Part shown: piece by piece, positions 39,032 through 47,664 of the stretch
Numbering within the stretch: position 1 is the first letter of the stretch
Layout: every line of letters begins with the position of its first letter
Assembly (NCBI RefSeq): GCF_000058485.1
Contig: NC_008278.1
Coordinates: forward strand, 2,970,962 to 3,034,961
Source: Frankia alni ACN14a
Lineage (GTDB): Bacteria > Actinomycetota > Actinomycetes > Frankiales > Frankiaceae
Length of the DNA: 64,000 nucleotides
Reading direction: 5' to 3'
Position numbers and translations under genes: made by a program
Notes under the pieces: generated by a model
Seen by the model: only the letters and a program-made list of their open reading frames with translations
Told to the model about the DNA's origin: nothing
The model's database searches: none

Positions 39032-40242
39032 GCTGCGGCCTCCGCTGCCGGGGCGTTCCACCGTTCCCGCTCGGCCACGCTCATGTGCTGCTCCAACTTC
39101 TCCAAGGTGACCTTCCCGATCCCGGTGATGTCGGAGGCCTCCAGCCAGTGCCGCCCCTTCATCGCGAGCTCCGTCACCGTCGCCACCCCTTCGGCAAGCA
39201 GGGCGGCGACCACCGCCTTCCGAATACGGGGGATCTCCGTCAGGTAGATGTGTCCCTCGGGGTGGAGCCGCCCTCCGATGGCCTTCGCGGTGTGCTGGCG
39301 GTCCCACCGGTACGACTGCATCCGGCGGGCGAACTCCGTCAGGTGCGCGGGGTCGCGCGGGACCAGCCGCATGTCGTAGCTGCGGTCTCCCCGCAGGTGG
39401 AGCAGCGCCAGCGTGTCGACCCGCGGCATGGGGATCTTGCTGCCAAGGTGGTCCAGCCAGATTTCCCGCGCCGACTCGTAGACCGTCAGCTGCACGGCGT
39501 GATCGGGCCACAGACTGTTTCCGGTCTTGATGTCGACCAGGATCAGCCCGTAGACCGGATGCCAGATCATCAGGTCCGCGGTCCCCGCCCACCCGGCCTC
39601 CGGGTCCGCAACCACTGCTTCGGCGAAGACGGCCACCGGTGCCCACTCGGCCCAGAAGGCGTTGAAGGCATCCACGTAGCCGGCGGCGTTCTCCTCGACG
39701 TCGACGCGGCCCCGCTCCAGGACGATGGCCTGGGCGGCACGGTGCACGGCCTTTCCCCGCTCGGCCGCCGCGTCGCGCTGCCGATCGGGCTCCGCAGCCA
39801 ACATGGCCACCACACGGTCACGGGCCTGCTCGTCGACCGTGGCACGCTGCCGTTCCCCAGCGGCGATCACTGCGGCAAGCACCGTCACCGCGCGGTCGAT
39901 CGCCTGCACTCGCCGGCGAGCCGGCAACTGCTGGATCAGCACATAGTCGGCCAGGAACTGCATGTAGGCGGCGGGCACGGCCCGGCCAGCGGGGTGGAGC
40001 ATGTCCTCGATCTGCTCGGCGTGGTCGGTCGCGCAGCGGGCCACGGTGGAGGCGATCCACCGCTTCACCGCGAAGCCCGCTCCGATCACCCCCAGCACCT
40101 CGGTGACGGCCAGATAGGTCCGGCCTGTGGCCGGGTCGGTGTAGGTGCCGTTCACCCTCTCCACGGGGTGGCCGAAGACCAAGGGTGGCGGCGGTTCGGC
40201 TGTCACCGTTCGTGCACCGGAGTTGTCCGTGTTACTGTCCAT
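39028..40242 (-). CDS. Cas4/RecB-type PD-(D/E)XK exonuclease with C-terminal HhH
   Basis: The 404-aa protein has a nuclease core with GWAGTADLMIWHPVYGLILV then DIKTGNSLWPDHAVQLTVYE, i.e. the G-T-x-D, D-x-K and Q-x-x-x-Y motifs of RecB-family nucleases. A helix-hairpin-helix (EASDITGIGKVTLEKLEQHM) sits near the end. It probably processes DNA ends for phage recombination or replication. The N-terminal 100 residues (YTDPATGRTYLAVTEVLGVI) are typical of this phage subgroup. Confidence 0.8.
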   Translation of the reverse strand: MDSNTDNSGARTVTAEPPPPLVFGHPVERVNGTYTDPATGRTYLAVTEVLGVIGAGFAVKRWIASTVARCATDHAEQIEDMLHPAGRAVPAAYMQFLADYVLIQQLPARRRVQAIDRAVTVLAAVIAAGERQRATVDEQARDRVVAMLAAEPDRQRDAAAERGKAVHRAAQAIVLERGRVDVEENAAGYVDAFNAFWAEWAPVAVFAEAVVADPEAGWAGTADLMIWHPVYGLILVDIKTGNSLWPDHAVQLTVYESAREIWLDHLGSKIPMPRVDTLALLHLRGDRSYDMRLVPRDPAHLTEFARRMQSYRWDRQHTAKAIGGRLHPEGHIYLTEIPRIRKAVVAALLAEGVATVTELAMKGRHWLEASDITGIGKVTLEKLEQHMSVAERERWNAPAAEAAA

Positions 40243-40298
40243 CTATCACCCCTTGTTGTTCTGTGGGGTTGGTGCCATGCCGGGCACCAACCCCACCC

Positions 40299-40577
40299 CT
40301 AAAGACCGGTAGACCTCTGCCGATCAAGCAGCCCGTGACTGATCAAGGCTGTCCGGTGCTCCTCGGTCAGCCGCCGGGTGCCGGCCTCCAGATGGCCGTA
40401 GTGCTGCTGGGTCACCCCCAGCAGTTCGGCCACCCCCGCCTGGGAGTAGCCCAGCGCCGCACGCCTGGTGCTCAGCGTTTCGCTGTCGTTTGCCTGTGCG
40501 TACGGACCCGGCTGCGTGGACATGCGCGGCCGGCCGGGCCGGCCCGCTGATCGCTGCCCCTCCACAGTGCGCTGCAT
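40299..40577 (-). CDS. XRE-family HTH protein, divergent repressor candidate (92 aa)
   Basis: An HTH near residues 38-75 (TRRAALGYSQAGVAELLGVT, QQHYGHLEAGTRRLTEEH) makes this a Cro/C1-like protein. An internal ATG at 40523 is an alternative start. It is transcribed away from the gene at 40758 across a 180-base region with GGGGTA clusters and a long direct repeat, and so is a candidate switch component. Confidence 0.7.
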   Translation of the reverse strand: MQRTVEGQRSAGRPGRPRMSTQPGPYAQANDSETLSTRRAALGYSQAGVAELLGVTQQHYGHLEAGTRRLTEEHRTALISHGLLDRQRSTGL

Positions 40578-40613
40578 CTACCTTCACCCCTACCCCTTTC
40601 GACTAGGGGTAGG

Positions 40614-40748
40614 TTACACCGTTTATTGGGGTAGGGGGTAGTTGGGTAACTAGCCGCCTGGTGGCCCGCCAGGCAACCCCCGCGCATGTAGCCAGGCAGA
40701 TCCACAACCCTCGGCCACCTGACGGAGTTACACGGTTTATTCCGGTAG
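40614..40748. repeat. 21-base imperfect direct repeat in divergent control region
   Basis: Positions 40614-40634 and 40728-40748 share the pattern TTACAC[C/G]GTTTATT..GGTAG (18 of 21 positions). Each ends close to a promoter of one of the two divergent regulators. The spacing is about 114 bases. It is a good candidate for a paired operator of a lysogeny-type switch. Confidence 0.55.
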
Positions 40749-40757
40749 CCTGCCGCT

Positions 40758-41342
40758 ATGAAGGACGAGGTCACCGGTGGTAAGGACGGTCAGGGGCAGC
40801 CACTGTACGAGTGGTCCCGCTATATGCAGAAGGTCCGAGATGAGCGGTACGACGGCAACGCCTCGGCGATGTCGCGCGCGCTGAAGGAGCGTCTTCCCGG
40901 CCATCCAGTCGGTCAGCAGCGGATTTCCGCATGGATCAAGGGCGCGCAGATGCCGGGCCTCGGGCGGCGGCAGGAGATCGTTGCCGCACTGGGCGACCCC
41001 TGGCACGATCGCTTGGCCGACGGCATCGCTGCGAACCGCCCTCGGGGTAGGCAGGCGGTGGCGGCGCCACCCCCCGCTTCGTCTCCTACCGTTCCCGATG
41101 AGGTACCCGCAGTTAACTTGGACGTTGGGGGAGAGTTGCCGACGGTAACGAGACGGCCAGGGTTTTCCCCTACGGAATCGCGCCCCCGACACTCCGGTCC
41201 CACGAGATTCGTGCAGATCGACGGGCCGGACGGAATCAAGGTCCTGGTGCCCGATGGCCTGGTCGGCGGGGACCCGGAGCGTCTCGGCGAGCTCATCCAG
41301 GCGGCTGTGACAGCCGTCCTAGCGACAGTCACCGTCAAGTAA
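40758..41342 (+). CDS. HTH-containing regulator (194 aa)
   Basis: MKDEVTGGKDGQGQPLYEWS opens a protein whose residues of about 25-75 contain RDERYDGNASAMSRALKERL and QRISAWIKGAQMPGLGRRQE, an HTH with an extended recognition region. The middle is disordered, and the C-terminus (DPERLGELIQAAVTAVLATV) is an amphipathic helix likely used for multimerisation. I infer a phage repressor. It is divergent from the XRE gene at 40299-40577. Confidence 0.6.
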   Translation: MKDEVTGGKDGQGQPLYEWSRYMQKVRDERYDGNASAMSRALKERLPGHPVGQQRISAWIKGAQMPGLGRRQEIVAALGDPWHDRLADGIAANRPRGRQAVAAPPPASSPTVPDEVPAVNLDVGGELPTVTRRPGFSPTESRPRHSGPTRFVQIDGPDGIKVLVPDGLVGGDPERLGELIQAAVTAVLATVTVK

Positions 41343-41441
41343 CAACGTGTAACAACATCCGGGCACTGAACAACCATCCGCATTACAGGATCAATGCTTG
41401 GCAGCTAGAAACGTGGTCATCCACAACGTTGGGGGGACCAC

Positions 41442-41819
41442 ATGGTCTACGTAACGTCGTCTCCGAAGCTGCCGGCACCCGGAGTCGCCGCGGTCAGCCC
41501 GGCCGGCCAGCGCGTGGTGATCCTCCGCGAGGGGGAAGTTGTCACACCAGCGTTCGCCGCGTACCTGGAGGATCTGCTGCGCTCCACCTGCACAGCCGGC
41601 CTGCCCAGCCAACCTGGGCGCCCACCAGCCCACCGACTACGCCTGCCCATGAGATGCCTGGGCAGGCCCTTGGTGGTGATACTGCTCGCCGTCATCACCG
41701 CGGCCCACCTGGCACTGACGGCCACAAACCCGGCACGGCTGCTACCGGACGCCGCGGACGGCCTCCACCGCTCCGGTGCGCGCGCCGCGGTCACCATCAC
41801 TGCGCCGCCCACGACGTAA
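41442..41819 (+). CDS. single-span membrane hypothetical protein (125 aa)
   Basis: A GGGGGGACC site precedes the ATG. The first 55 residues are soluble (GQRVVILREGEVVTPAFAAY, LEDLLRSTC), then one membrane helix (PLVVILLAVITAAHLALTAT) and a short tail. No family is recognised. It sits between the repressor-like gene and the excisionase-like gene. Confidence 0.5.
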   Translation: MVYVTSSPKLPAPGVAAVSPAGQRVVILREGEVVTPAFAAYLEDLLRSTCTAGLPSQPGRPPAHRLRLPMRCLGRPLVVILLAVITAAHLALTATNPARLLPDAADGLHRSGARAAVTITAPPTT

Positions 41820-41892
41820 GCGAGAGGCGGCAGCCTCGCTCACCCCCTCCCGCGGGAGCGGAGGTGAGCGGACCGCTACCCCATGGCCGGCG

Positions 41893-42138
41893 TCAGGCGG
41901 CCTCAGCCGCCTTCCGCCGGATCCACGCCGCGAACGACTCCGGGGTGCACGCGAGGCGCCTGCCATCGATCTTGACCATCGGCGGCGGTTCCGCGCTGGT
42001 CAACCCCTGCCGCCACCGGTGAAGCCACTGATGCATCGCATCGGGGCTCTTGCCCAATTGTGCCCCAACGTCCTCGATGTAGAGCAACGCCCTGGGTTGT
42101 ACCGTTTGAGGGGTAGCGACCCCTACCTCACCCTGCAT
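41893..42138 (-). CDS. excisionase-like HTH protein (81 aa)
   Basis: A small winged-HTH-type protein with LYIEDVGAQLGKSPDAMHQW, LHRWRQGL and VKIDGRRLACTPESFAAWIR, the pattern of HTH_17/excisionase-like proteins. A GTG nine bases further upstream is an alternative start. Next to the integrase it probably controls excision direction. GGGGTA words lie in its upstream region. Confidence 0.65.
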   Translation of the reverse strand: MQGEVGVATPQTVQPRALLYIEDVGAQLGKSPDAMHQWLHRWRQGLTSAEPPPMVKIDGRRLACTPESFAAWIRRKAAEAA

Positions 42139-42250
42139 GCGCCTCACCCGCCCTATCCATCCACCCCGTAACCCGTCATAGGGGTAGATGTTCCCAGGGG
42201 AGGGCGGTAGTGGGGTAGAGGGTCGTCATCCATAACCTCAGGGACGGACC

Positions 42251-42622
42251 ATGCGACCCCTCTTCATCAGCCCACTCCCATCACCGGACACCCCGCCGCA
42301 GTGCCCCGCTCCCCGCGACACCGGGCGCGCGCGGCACGTCGAAGCCGATTCCGTACCGCCCGGCGGAGATCGCCGCGACCGTCGATCCGTCCTCGGCGGA
42401 CGGGTCACGATCGAGGACCGGTGGTCGACGACCAGTAGCGATCCGGCTGGTGGCACGCGAAAGATCAAAAGTGGGCGCCACGGCCAGGGGCTGCGTTGGC
42501 GTGTCGTCCGCCGGGATCCCAGCGGCCAACGCCGTAGCAGCTCCTTCGCGGACCACACGGACGCATGGATCTTTGCGCACCAGGCCCTGATGGAGGTTGG
42601 CACGTCGGCGGGGGACCGATGA
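42251..42622 (+). CDS. integrase arm-domain-like protein fragment (123 aa)
   Basis: The C-terminal 75 residues (TIEDRWSTTSSDPAGGTRKI, RWRVVRRDPSGQRRSSSF) closely match the first 55 residues of the adjacent integrase (TIEDRWYKIEVEPGTGKRTK, RWRVPYLDPRGQRRSKSF), the arm-type DNA-binding domain. No catalytic domain follows. The ATG has AGGGACGG, and the stop overlaps the integrase ATG, so it is co-translated. It could compete for arm sites, or be a decayed duplicate. Confidence 0.6.
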   Translation: MRPLFISPLPSPDTPPQCPAPRDTGRARHVEADSVPPGGDRRDRRSVLGGRVTIEDRWSTTSSDPAGGTRKIKSGRHGQGLRWRVVRRDPSGQRRSSSFADHTDAWIFAHQALMEVGTSAGDR

Positions 42623-43929
42623 CGATCGAGGACCGCTGGTACAAGATCGAGGTGGAGCCTGGCACCGGCAAGAGGACGAAGGTCAAGACTGAACGGTATG
42701 GCCACGGCAAGCGTTGGCGCGTCCCCTACCTCGATCCGAGAGGCCAGCGTCGCAGCAAGTCGTTCGCACTCCAGGGAGAGGCGAAAGACTTCGAGAAGCA
42801 CAACATCGTCGATCTTGCCCGTGGCATGTGGGTGGATCCCGCAGGGCCGAAAACTCTCTACAAGACTGCCGCGGACAACTGGCTGGCAAGTCGGGACGAT
42901 CTTTCGCCCGGGTCGATGACCGCCTACGCATACCGGCTGCGGCGGGTCATTCTCCCGCGGTGGGGGGACCTCAGCCTGGCCCAGATCACCACCCCGGCGA
43001 TCCGTGAATGGCTGACTGAACTGGCCAAGCAGTACATGCCGTCCTCAATCACCCACCTCTATATCGTTTTCAAATCGATCCTCGCGCAGGCCGTCGCCGA
43101 CAAGCTCATACCTGTATCGCCCTGCAGCACGATCAAGCGTGGCGGCCTGGTCATGGCAGCCATAGCCATGCCGATGCCCGTACTGGCCGCACAGGCGCTT
43201 GTCGACGCGGCCCCCGAACCGGTACGCCTCATGGTCGGCCTGGGCGTTTGGGCCGGCACCCGGCAGGGCGAAGCCTTGGGGCTCACTGCGGATCGGGTCG
43301 ATCTTCTACACCGGAGATTGCGGGTCGAGCGGCAGCGACGTGATCGTCTTGGATCTCCACCTGCTCTCGCCCCAACCAAGAGCAAACCCAGCGACAGAAC
43401 ACTACCGATATCGAACCAACTTGTGGATCTTTGTGACTGGCACCTATCAACCTTTCCGCCGGCGCCCATGGAAGTCGTGGTGTTCCGAGAAAGGGGCCGC
43501 GAAGCGCAAGGAAAACCTGAGATCGTCCGCCCTATCTTCGTGCATCATCACAAGGATGGCGATCGCCTAATGAGCGGCGGAATATGGTCCGACCAATGGC
43601 AGCTCACCTACCGCAAGGCGATCGAGAACCTGCGGGCCGCCGGCGAACCGGAGGCGGATATCGCGGCCGACTACCTGGCGGTAGATCATAAATATCATGA
43701 TCTTCGCCACCTGTTCGCCAGCTCCCTTATCGCTGGAGGAGCCAACGTGCCCGATGTACAAAAAGCGCTCGGGCACGCCACACCCACCATCACGATGCAG
43801 ACCTATGTCCACCTCTGGCCACGATCAGATGATCGTGTCCTCAACGCGCTTCACTCTGTGTGGTCGCCGACGGAGAACTCGGCGCCGGCGGTCGCGCAGA
43901 TGTCCACGCTCCGAACGTCGCGCCGGTGA
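42619..43929 (+). CDS. int: tyrosine-type site-specific integrase
   Basis: The 436-aa protein has an arm-binding domain (1-60), an SAM-like core-binding domain (80-165) and a catalytic domain with Arg215 (GTRQGEAL), Lys near 254 (PTKSKPSDR), HDLRH (His360, Arg363), His386 (LGHATPTI) and the nucleophile Tyr396 (TMQTYVHLW). It integrates and excises the element. It is placed at the right boundary next to the acyl-CoA dehydrogenase gene, whose 3' end is therefore a plausible attachment region. Confidence 0.92.
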   Translation: MTIEDRWYKIEVEPGTGKRTKVKTERYGHGKRWRVPYLDPRGQRRSKSFALQGEAKDFEKHNIVDLARGMWVDPAGPKTLYKTAADNWLASRDDLSPGSMTAYAYRLRRVILPRWGDLSLAQITTPAIREWLTELAKQYMPSSITHLYIVFKSILAQAVADKLIPVSPCSTIKRGGLVMAAIAMPMPVLAAQALVDAAPEPVRLMVGLGVWAGTRQGEALGLTADRVDLLHRRLRVERQRRDRLGSPPALAPTKSKPSDRTLPISNQLVDLCDWHLSTFPPAPMEVVVFRERGREAQGKPEIVRPIFVHHHKDGDRLMSGGIWSDQWQLTYRKAIENLRAAGEPEADIAADYLAVDHKYHDLRHLFASSLIAGGANVPDVQKALGHATPTITMQTYVHLWPRSDDRVLNALHSVWSPTENSAPAVAQMSTLRTSRR

Positions 43930-44063
43930 CGATCACGCCCAGCGGACGCCCAGGCCCGGCAGGGGCCTGGCTTCTGCAGAGCCCCTCCATGTTGCGCGTC
44001 GGCGTGTCTCGGGAGCCAGACCGGCATGTTTGTCCAGGTGGCGGTATCGAGTGCCTGCTGTGA

Positions 44064-45212
44064 TCAGCCTCGGGCGAGGTGGCGGCTGATCACCAGGCGC
44101 TGGATCTGGTTGGTTCCTTCGAAGATTTGCATAATTTTGGCTTCGCGCATGTAGCGCTCGACGGGGTAGTCCTTGGTGTAGCCGGCGCCACCGAAGACCT
44201 GGACGGCGTCCTCGGTGACCTTCATGACGGCGTCGGTGGCGACGAGCTTGGCGATGCTCGCGGCCTTGCCGGCGGGCAGGCCGGCGTCGCGGCGGCGCGC
44301 CGCGGCCAGGGTCGTCGCCCGGGCCGACTCGACGGCGGCGGCCATGTCGGCGAGCAGGAAGCCGAGGCCCTGGTGGTCGATGATCGCCTTGCCGAACGCC
44401 TGGCGCTCCTTGGCGTAGGCGACCGCGTCGTCGAGGGCGCGCTGCGCCAGGCCGACCGCGGCGGCGGCGATGCCGAGCCGGCCGGCGTCCAGGGCCGCCA
44501 GGGCGATCCGCAGGCCGTTGCCCTCCGTGCCGATCAGGCGGTCGGCGGGCACGGGCGCGGCGTCGAAGCCGATCTGGGTCGTGGGCGAGGCGGTCAGGCC
44601 CATCTTGCGCTCGGGCGGGTGGACGTCCATGCCGGCGGTGCCGGCGTCGACGAGGAAGCAGGAGATGCCGCCGGAGCGGTCCTCCGACGTACGGGCGAAC
44701 ACGGTGTAGAAGTCGGCGGCGCCGCCGTGCGTCACCCAGGCCTTCGTCCCGGACAGCCGGTAGCCGCCGTCGGGGTCGGGGCGGGCGGCCGTCGTCATCG
44801 CGGCCGGGTCGGAGCCGGCGTGCGGCTCGGACAGGCAGTAGGCGCCGAGGAGCGTGCCCGACAGCAGCCGGGGCAGCAGGGCGGCGCGCTGGTCGTCGGT
44901 GCCGTGGTAGGCCAGCGGGAAGCAGCTCAGGCTGTGCACGCTCACCCCGACGGCGACCGACGCCGAGCGGTAGGCGATCTCCTCCAGGGCCTGTAGGTAG
45001 ACCTCGTAGGGCTGGCCGCCGCCGCCGAACTCCTCCGGGTAGGGCAGCGCGAGCAGGCCGGCCTCGCCCAGGATCGCGAAGACCTCGCGGGGGAAACGGG
45101 CCTTCGCCTCGTCGTCGACGACGCGGGGCTCGATCTCCTTCTCGCCGATGGTGCGGACGAGATCGATCAGCTCGCCGGCCTCGGGGGAGGGAAGTAGGCG
45201 GTCGGCCGGCAT
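44064..45212 (-). CDS. acyl-CoA dehydrogenase
   Basis: The 382-aa flavoprotein has the family's FAD- and substrate-binding motifs (LSEPHAGSDPAAMTT; VTHGGAADFYTVFART) and the C-terminal KIMQIFEGTNQIQRLVISRH, where the Glu in FEGTNQ is the catalytic base. It oxidises acyl-CoA thioesters in fatty- or amino-acid breakdown; the chain length is not predictable. It is the first chromosomal gene to the right of the integrase. A divergent TetR gene likely controls it. Confidence 0.92.
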   Translation of the reverse strand: MPADRLLPSPEAGELIDLVRTIGEKEIEPRVVDDEAKARFPREVFAILGEAGLLALPYPEEFGGGGQPYEVYLQALEEIAYRSASVAVGVSVHSLSCFPLAYHGTDDQRAALLPRLLSGTLLGAYCLSEPHAGSDPAAMTTAARPDPDGGYRLSGTKAWVTHGGAADFYTVFARTSEDRSGGISCFLVDAGTAGMDVHPPERKMGLTASPTTQIGFDAAPVPADRLIGTEGNGLRIALAALDAGRLGIAAAAVGLAQRALDDAVAYAKERQAFGKAIIDHQGLGFLLADMAAAVESARATTLAAARRRDAGLPAGKAASIAKLVATDAVMKVTEDAVQVFGGAGYTKDYPVERYMREAKIMQIFEGTNQIQRLVISRHLARG

Positions 45213-45279
45213 GGCGTGCCTCCAGGGATGTCACCGAGGAACCGGGGCGTCGCCGACGCGTGCCGTGCGACGGAGCCTA

Positions 45280-45307
45280 CAGTACCGCACGGGGTACCCG
45301 GGTACTG
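45280..45307. promoter_or_regulatory. inverted repeat operator for the TetR regulator
   Basis: CAGTACC (45280-45286) and GGTACTG (45301-45307) form an inverted repeat with a GC-rich centre between two divergent starts, the typical size and place of a TetR operator controlling both genes. Confidence 0.5.
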
Positions 45308-45334
45308 TTCAGAGCTGAGGTAGATTGATCGATC

Positions 45335-45970
45335 ATGACGGTGAACTGGGACGTCGACACCTGGTCGGCCGCGGCGGCCGGCGGACCGAGGACCAGTCGT
45401 CAGTCGGACCTGTTCGACGCCCTCGTCGAGATCTTCCTGGCGGAGGGGTTCGCCCGGTTCACCCTCGCGGACCTCGCCGGCCGGCTGCGCTGCTCGAAGT
45501 CGACGCTCTACACCCTCGCCCACAGCAAGGAGCAGCTCGCGGTCGCCGTCGTCGTGCACTTCTTCCGCAGCGCCGCCGAGCGGATCGACGACAGCCTGCG
45601 CAGCGCGCCCGACCCGGCCGACCGGCTGCGTCGCTACCTCGACGGGGTCGCCGCCGAGCTGCGCCCCGCCTCCGCGGCCTTCCGCGCCGACCTCGCCGCG
45701 TTCCCGCCCGCCCGCGCCATCTACGAGCGCAACACCAGCATCGCCGCGGCGAAACTGCGCACCCTGGTCGCCGAGGGAGTGGCCGTCGGCGTCTTCCGGG
45801 AGGTCGACGCGCGGTTCGTCGGACAGGTCGCCACGCTCGCGATGGTCGGTATCCAGCAGGGCACCATCGAACGCCAGACGGGCCTCGCCGACGCCGACGC
45901 CTACGCCCAGCTCGCCGGCCTGCTGCTGCACGGCCTGGCCCGCCGCGACGGCGACGCGACAGCCGGATAG
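45335..45970 (+). CDS. TetR-family transcriptional regulator
   Basis: The 211-aa protein has an N-terminal TetR HTH (FDALVEIFLAEGFARFTLAD, LAGRLRCSKSTLYTLAHSKE) and a helical ligand-binding domain with a TetR-C-like end. Divergent from the acyl-CoA dehydrogenase, it probably represses that gene and itself until an acyl-CoA ligand binds. Confidence 0.85.
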   Translation: MTVNWDVDTWSAAAAGGPRTSRQSDLFDALVEIFLAEGFARFTLADLAGRLRCSKSTLYTLAHSKEQLAVAVVVHFFRSAAERIDDSLRSAPDPADRLRRYLDGVAAELRPASAAFRADLAAFPPARAIYERNTSIAAAKLRTLVAEGVAVGVFREVDARFVGQVATLAMVGIQQGTIERQTGLADADAYAQLAGLLLHGLARRDGDATAG

Positions 45971-46254
45971 CAGCTCCGCCCGGCGCCGGCGCCCGGCGCC
46001 CGGGGTTCGGGGCGGGTGTGTGGGAGAGCCGCGACCGTGGTTCTTCTGTACGGTTCGGCGTCCGATTTATCCACACGGAGCAGGCAACACACGCGGCTCC
46101 GTTTCCGCGCACGCTATTCGCGGGGCGCGGTGCCGGGGACCCGGTCTGCCTTCGGACGCCAGGCCGACCGGCCCCCGCCCGCGGACCGCGGTCGCGGGGG
46201 AGGATCCGGTCGGCTCCGGGCTCCGGGCTCCGGGTTGCGGGTGGGCGGGCGCGG
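45971..46254. other. intergenic region with short GC repeats
   Basis: About 280 bases between two convergent genes. It contains palindromic GC tracts near 45978-46015 and three tandem GGCTCCG-type units near 46206-46228. No gene is supported. Confidence 0.4.
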
Positions 46255-46686
46255 TCAGCTCGCCCGGTCCCCCTTGGCCAGGTGGTTCCAGGTGGTGGGG
46301 CCGACCTCGCCGTCGACGAGAGCGTGGACCGCCCCCTGGTAGTGCCGCACCCAGGCGGCGGTGCGCGGCCCGAACTCGCCGTCGAGCGCCAGCTTCGGCT
46401 GGTAGTGGGGGTCGAGCGTGTGGGAGGCGTCCTGCACGGCGTGGACGGCCTGGCCGCGCGAACCGGAGCGCACCGGCACGATCAGCACCGGCCAGGTGCG
46501 CTGGCCGACCTGCCCGTCGGGCGTCAGCCCGTGCCGGGTCTGGAATTCGCGCACGGCGGTCACGGTCCGCGGGCCGTAGGCGCCGTCAACCGGGACGCGC
46601 AGGTCGTGCGCGCCGAGAAGGTACTGCACGAGCTGCACGGTGAGTCCGGCGTCACCGGACTTCTGAAGGGGCCAGGAAAGTGCCAT
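46255..46686 (-). CDS. peptidoglycan-binding-domain protein (143 aa)
   Basis: Two PG_binding_1 modules are visible: VQLVQYLLGAHDLRVPVDGA, YGPRTVTAVREFQTRHGLTP and again VQDASHTLDPHYQPKLALDG, EFGPRTAAWVRHYQ. There is no signal peptide or catalytic domain, so export by an unusual route or a cytoplasmic role is possible. Such small tandem modules occur as stand-alone genes in actinomycetes. Confidence 0.8.
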   Translation of the reverse strand: MALSWPLQKSGDAGLTVQLVQYLLGAHDLRVPVDGAYGPRTVTAVREFQTRHGLTPDGQVGQRTWPVLIVPVRSGSRGQAVHAVQDASHTLDPHYQPKLALDGEFGPRTAAWVRHYQGAVHALVDGEVGPTTWNHLAKGDRAS

Positions 46687-46947
46687 GAGGAGGTCTCCCG
46701 TATCGCGTGAGTGCAGGCGGATGGGGGGTTTGGAACACTTACGAGACTGCGCTCGAAACCCGATTTCCGCCGCATTTCGTCGTGCTCGCGACACGCGGGA
46801 ATTAGTCCGTACTTCTCCTTTCTCGCGGCCGTTCCGGACGCGCGGAATGGAGCAACATTGTCGTTCGCTCGGCAACGATTTCTCGCCGGCCGGCTGGAGC
46901 CGCCGGCCGGCTGAAGACGCCCGGCTGAGGCCGTGGGGTGGGGCGGT

Positions 46948-47664
46948 TCAGGTGGGTTCGTAGGCGGTCAGCGGCGGAGCGGGATAGGGGTCGAAGCCCG
47001 GGCGCCAGCCGGCGGCGAGTTTCCGCGTGGCGATGCCGTCGGGCGCCCAGATATGGCAGGTCCCGGTGAGGGCCGCGGCCTGCCGTCCGCTCACCACAGG
47101 ACCCGAGCCCCCGGCCCGATCCGCCGTCTGTGCCTCCGGCGGTTGGGCAACCGTCGTCTGCGCGTCCGTCGTCTGCGCGTCCGCCGTCTGGGTGTCCGCC
47201 GTTTGGGCTTCCGTCGATGCGGGCGCGTCCGGGGGCTCGGCGCCGGGGGTGAGACCGCGGCGGCGGGCGTCGGAGGCGCTCAGCGTCGCCTGGATGATGG
47301 CGGGGCCGGCGGCGCGGGCAAGCTCGTGCAGATGGGAGCAGCCGTGGACGCCGGACACGGTCTCCCGCAGCGCGCGGGTGAACCCGCGGCGCACCGACAG
47401 CCCGACGAGGCGGTCGAAGCTCGGCCTGATCAGCGGGCACTCGGTGTGCGGGAAGGCGTTCATCCCCGACTCGACGGCGACGATCGTCAGGTCCGCCGCC
47501 CGCACGTGCAGGGCGAGCTGCATGTCGTGCAGCAGCACCCGGGCCGGGTCCGGATGCCAGGGCCGGGTGTCGCGCAGCCTCGCCCGGGCGATCAGCAGGT
47601 CGTCGGCCTGGTGGACCTCGATCTCGATCGTCCTGCGGTGCACCGGCGGCACGGCTGCTGGCAT
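46948..47664 (-). CDS. DUF2889 protein
   Basis: The 238-aa protein starts MPAAVPPVHRRTIEIEVHQA and contains LIARARLRDTRPWHPDPA, LLHDMQLALHVRAADLTIVA, CPLIRPSFDRLVGLSVRRGF and VSGVHGCSHLHELARAAGPA, which is DUF2889. A repeated insert (TADTQTADAQTTDAQTT) divides the domain from its end; it is encoded by a 15-base repeat near 47150-47211 that is likely length-variable. Function unknown. Confidence 0.75.
   Translation of the reverse strand: MPAAVPPVHRRTIEIEVHQADDLLIARARLRDTRPWHPDPARVLLHDMQLALHVRAADLTIVAVESGMNAFPHTECPLIRPSFDRLVGLSVRRGFTRALRETVSGVHGCSHLHELARAAGPAIIQATLSASDARRRGLTPGAEPPDAPASTEAQTADTQTADAQTTDAQTTVAQPPEAQTADRAGGSGPVVSGRQAAALTGTCHIWAPDGIATRKLAAGWRPGFDPYPAPPLTAYEPT

Noticed and set aside
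43930-44063. tRNA-type attachment site next to the integrase
   Set aside because: I could not fold a tRNA in this interval. The acyl-CoA dehydrogenase 3' end is the likely region, but without the left boundary no direct repeat can be shown.
44079-44996. Gly-rich plus-strand frame antisense to acyl-CoA dehydrogenase
   Set aside because: It is a typical GC shadow without an SD; the minus strand has the full catalytic motif set.
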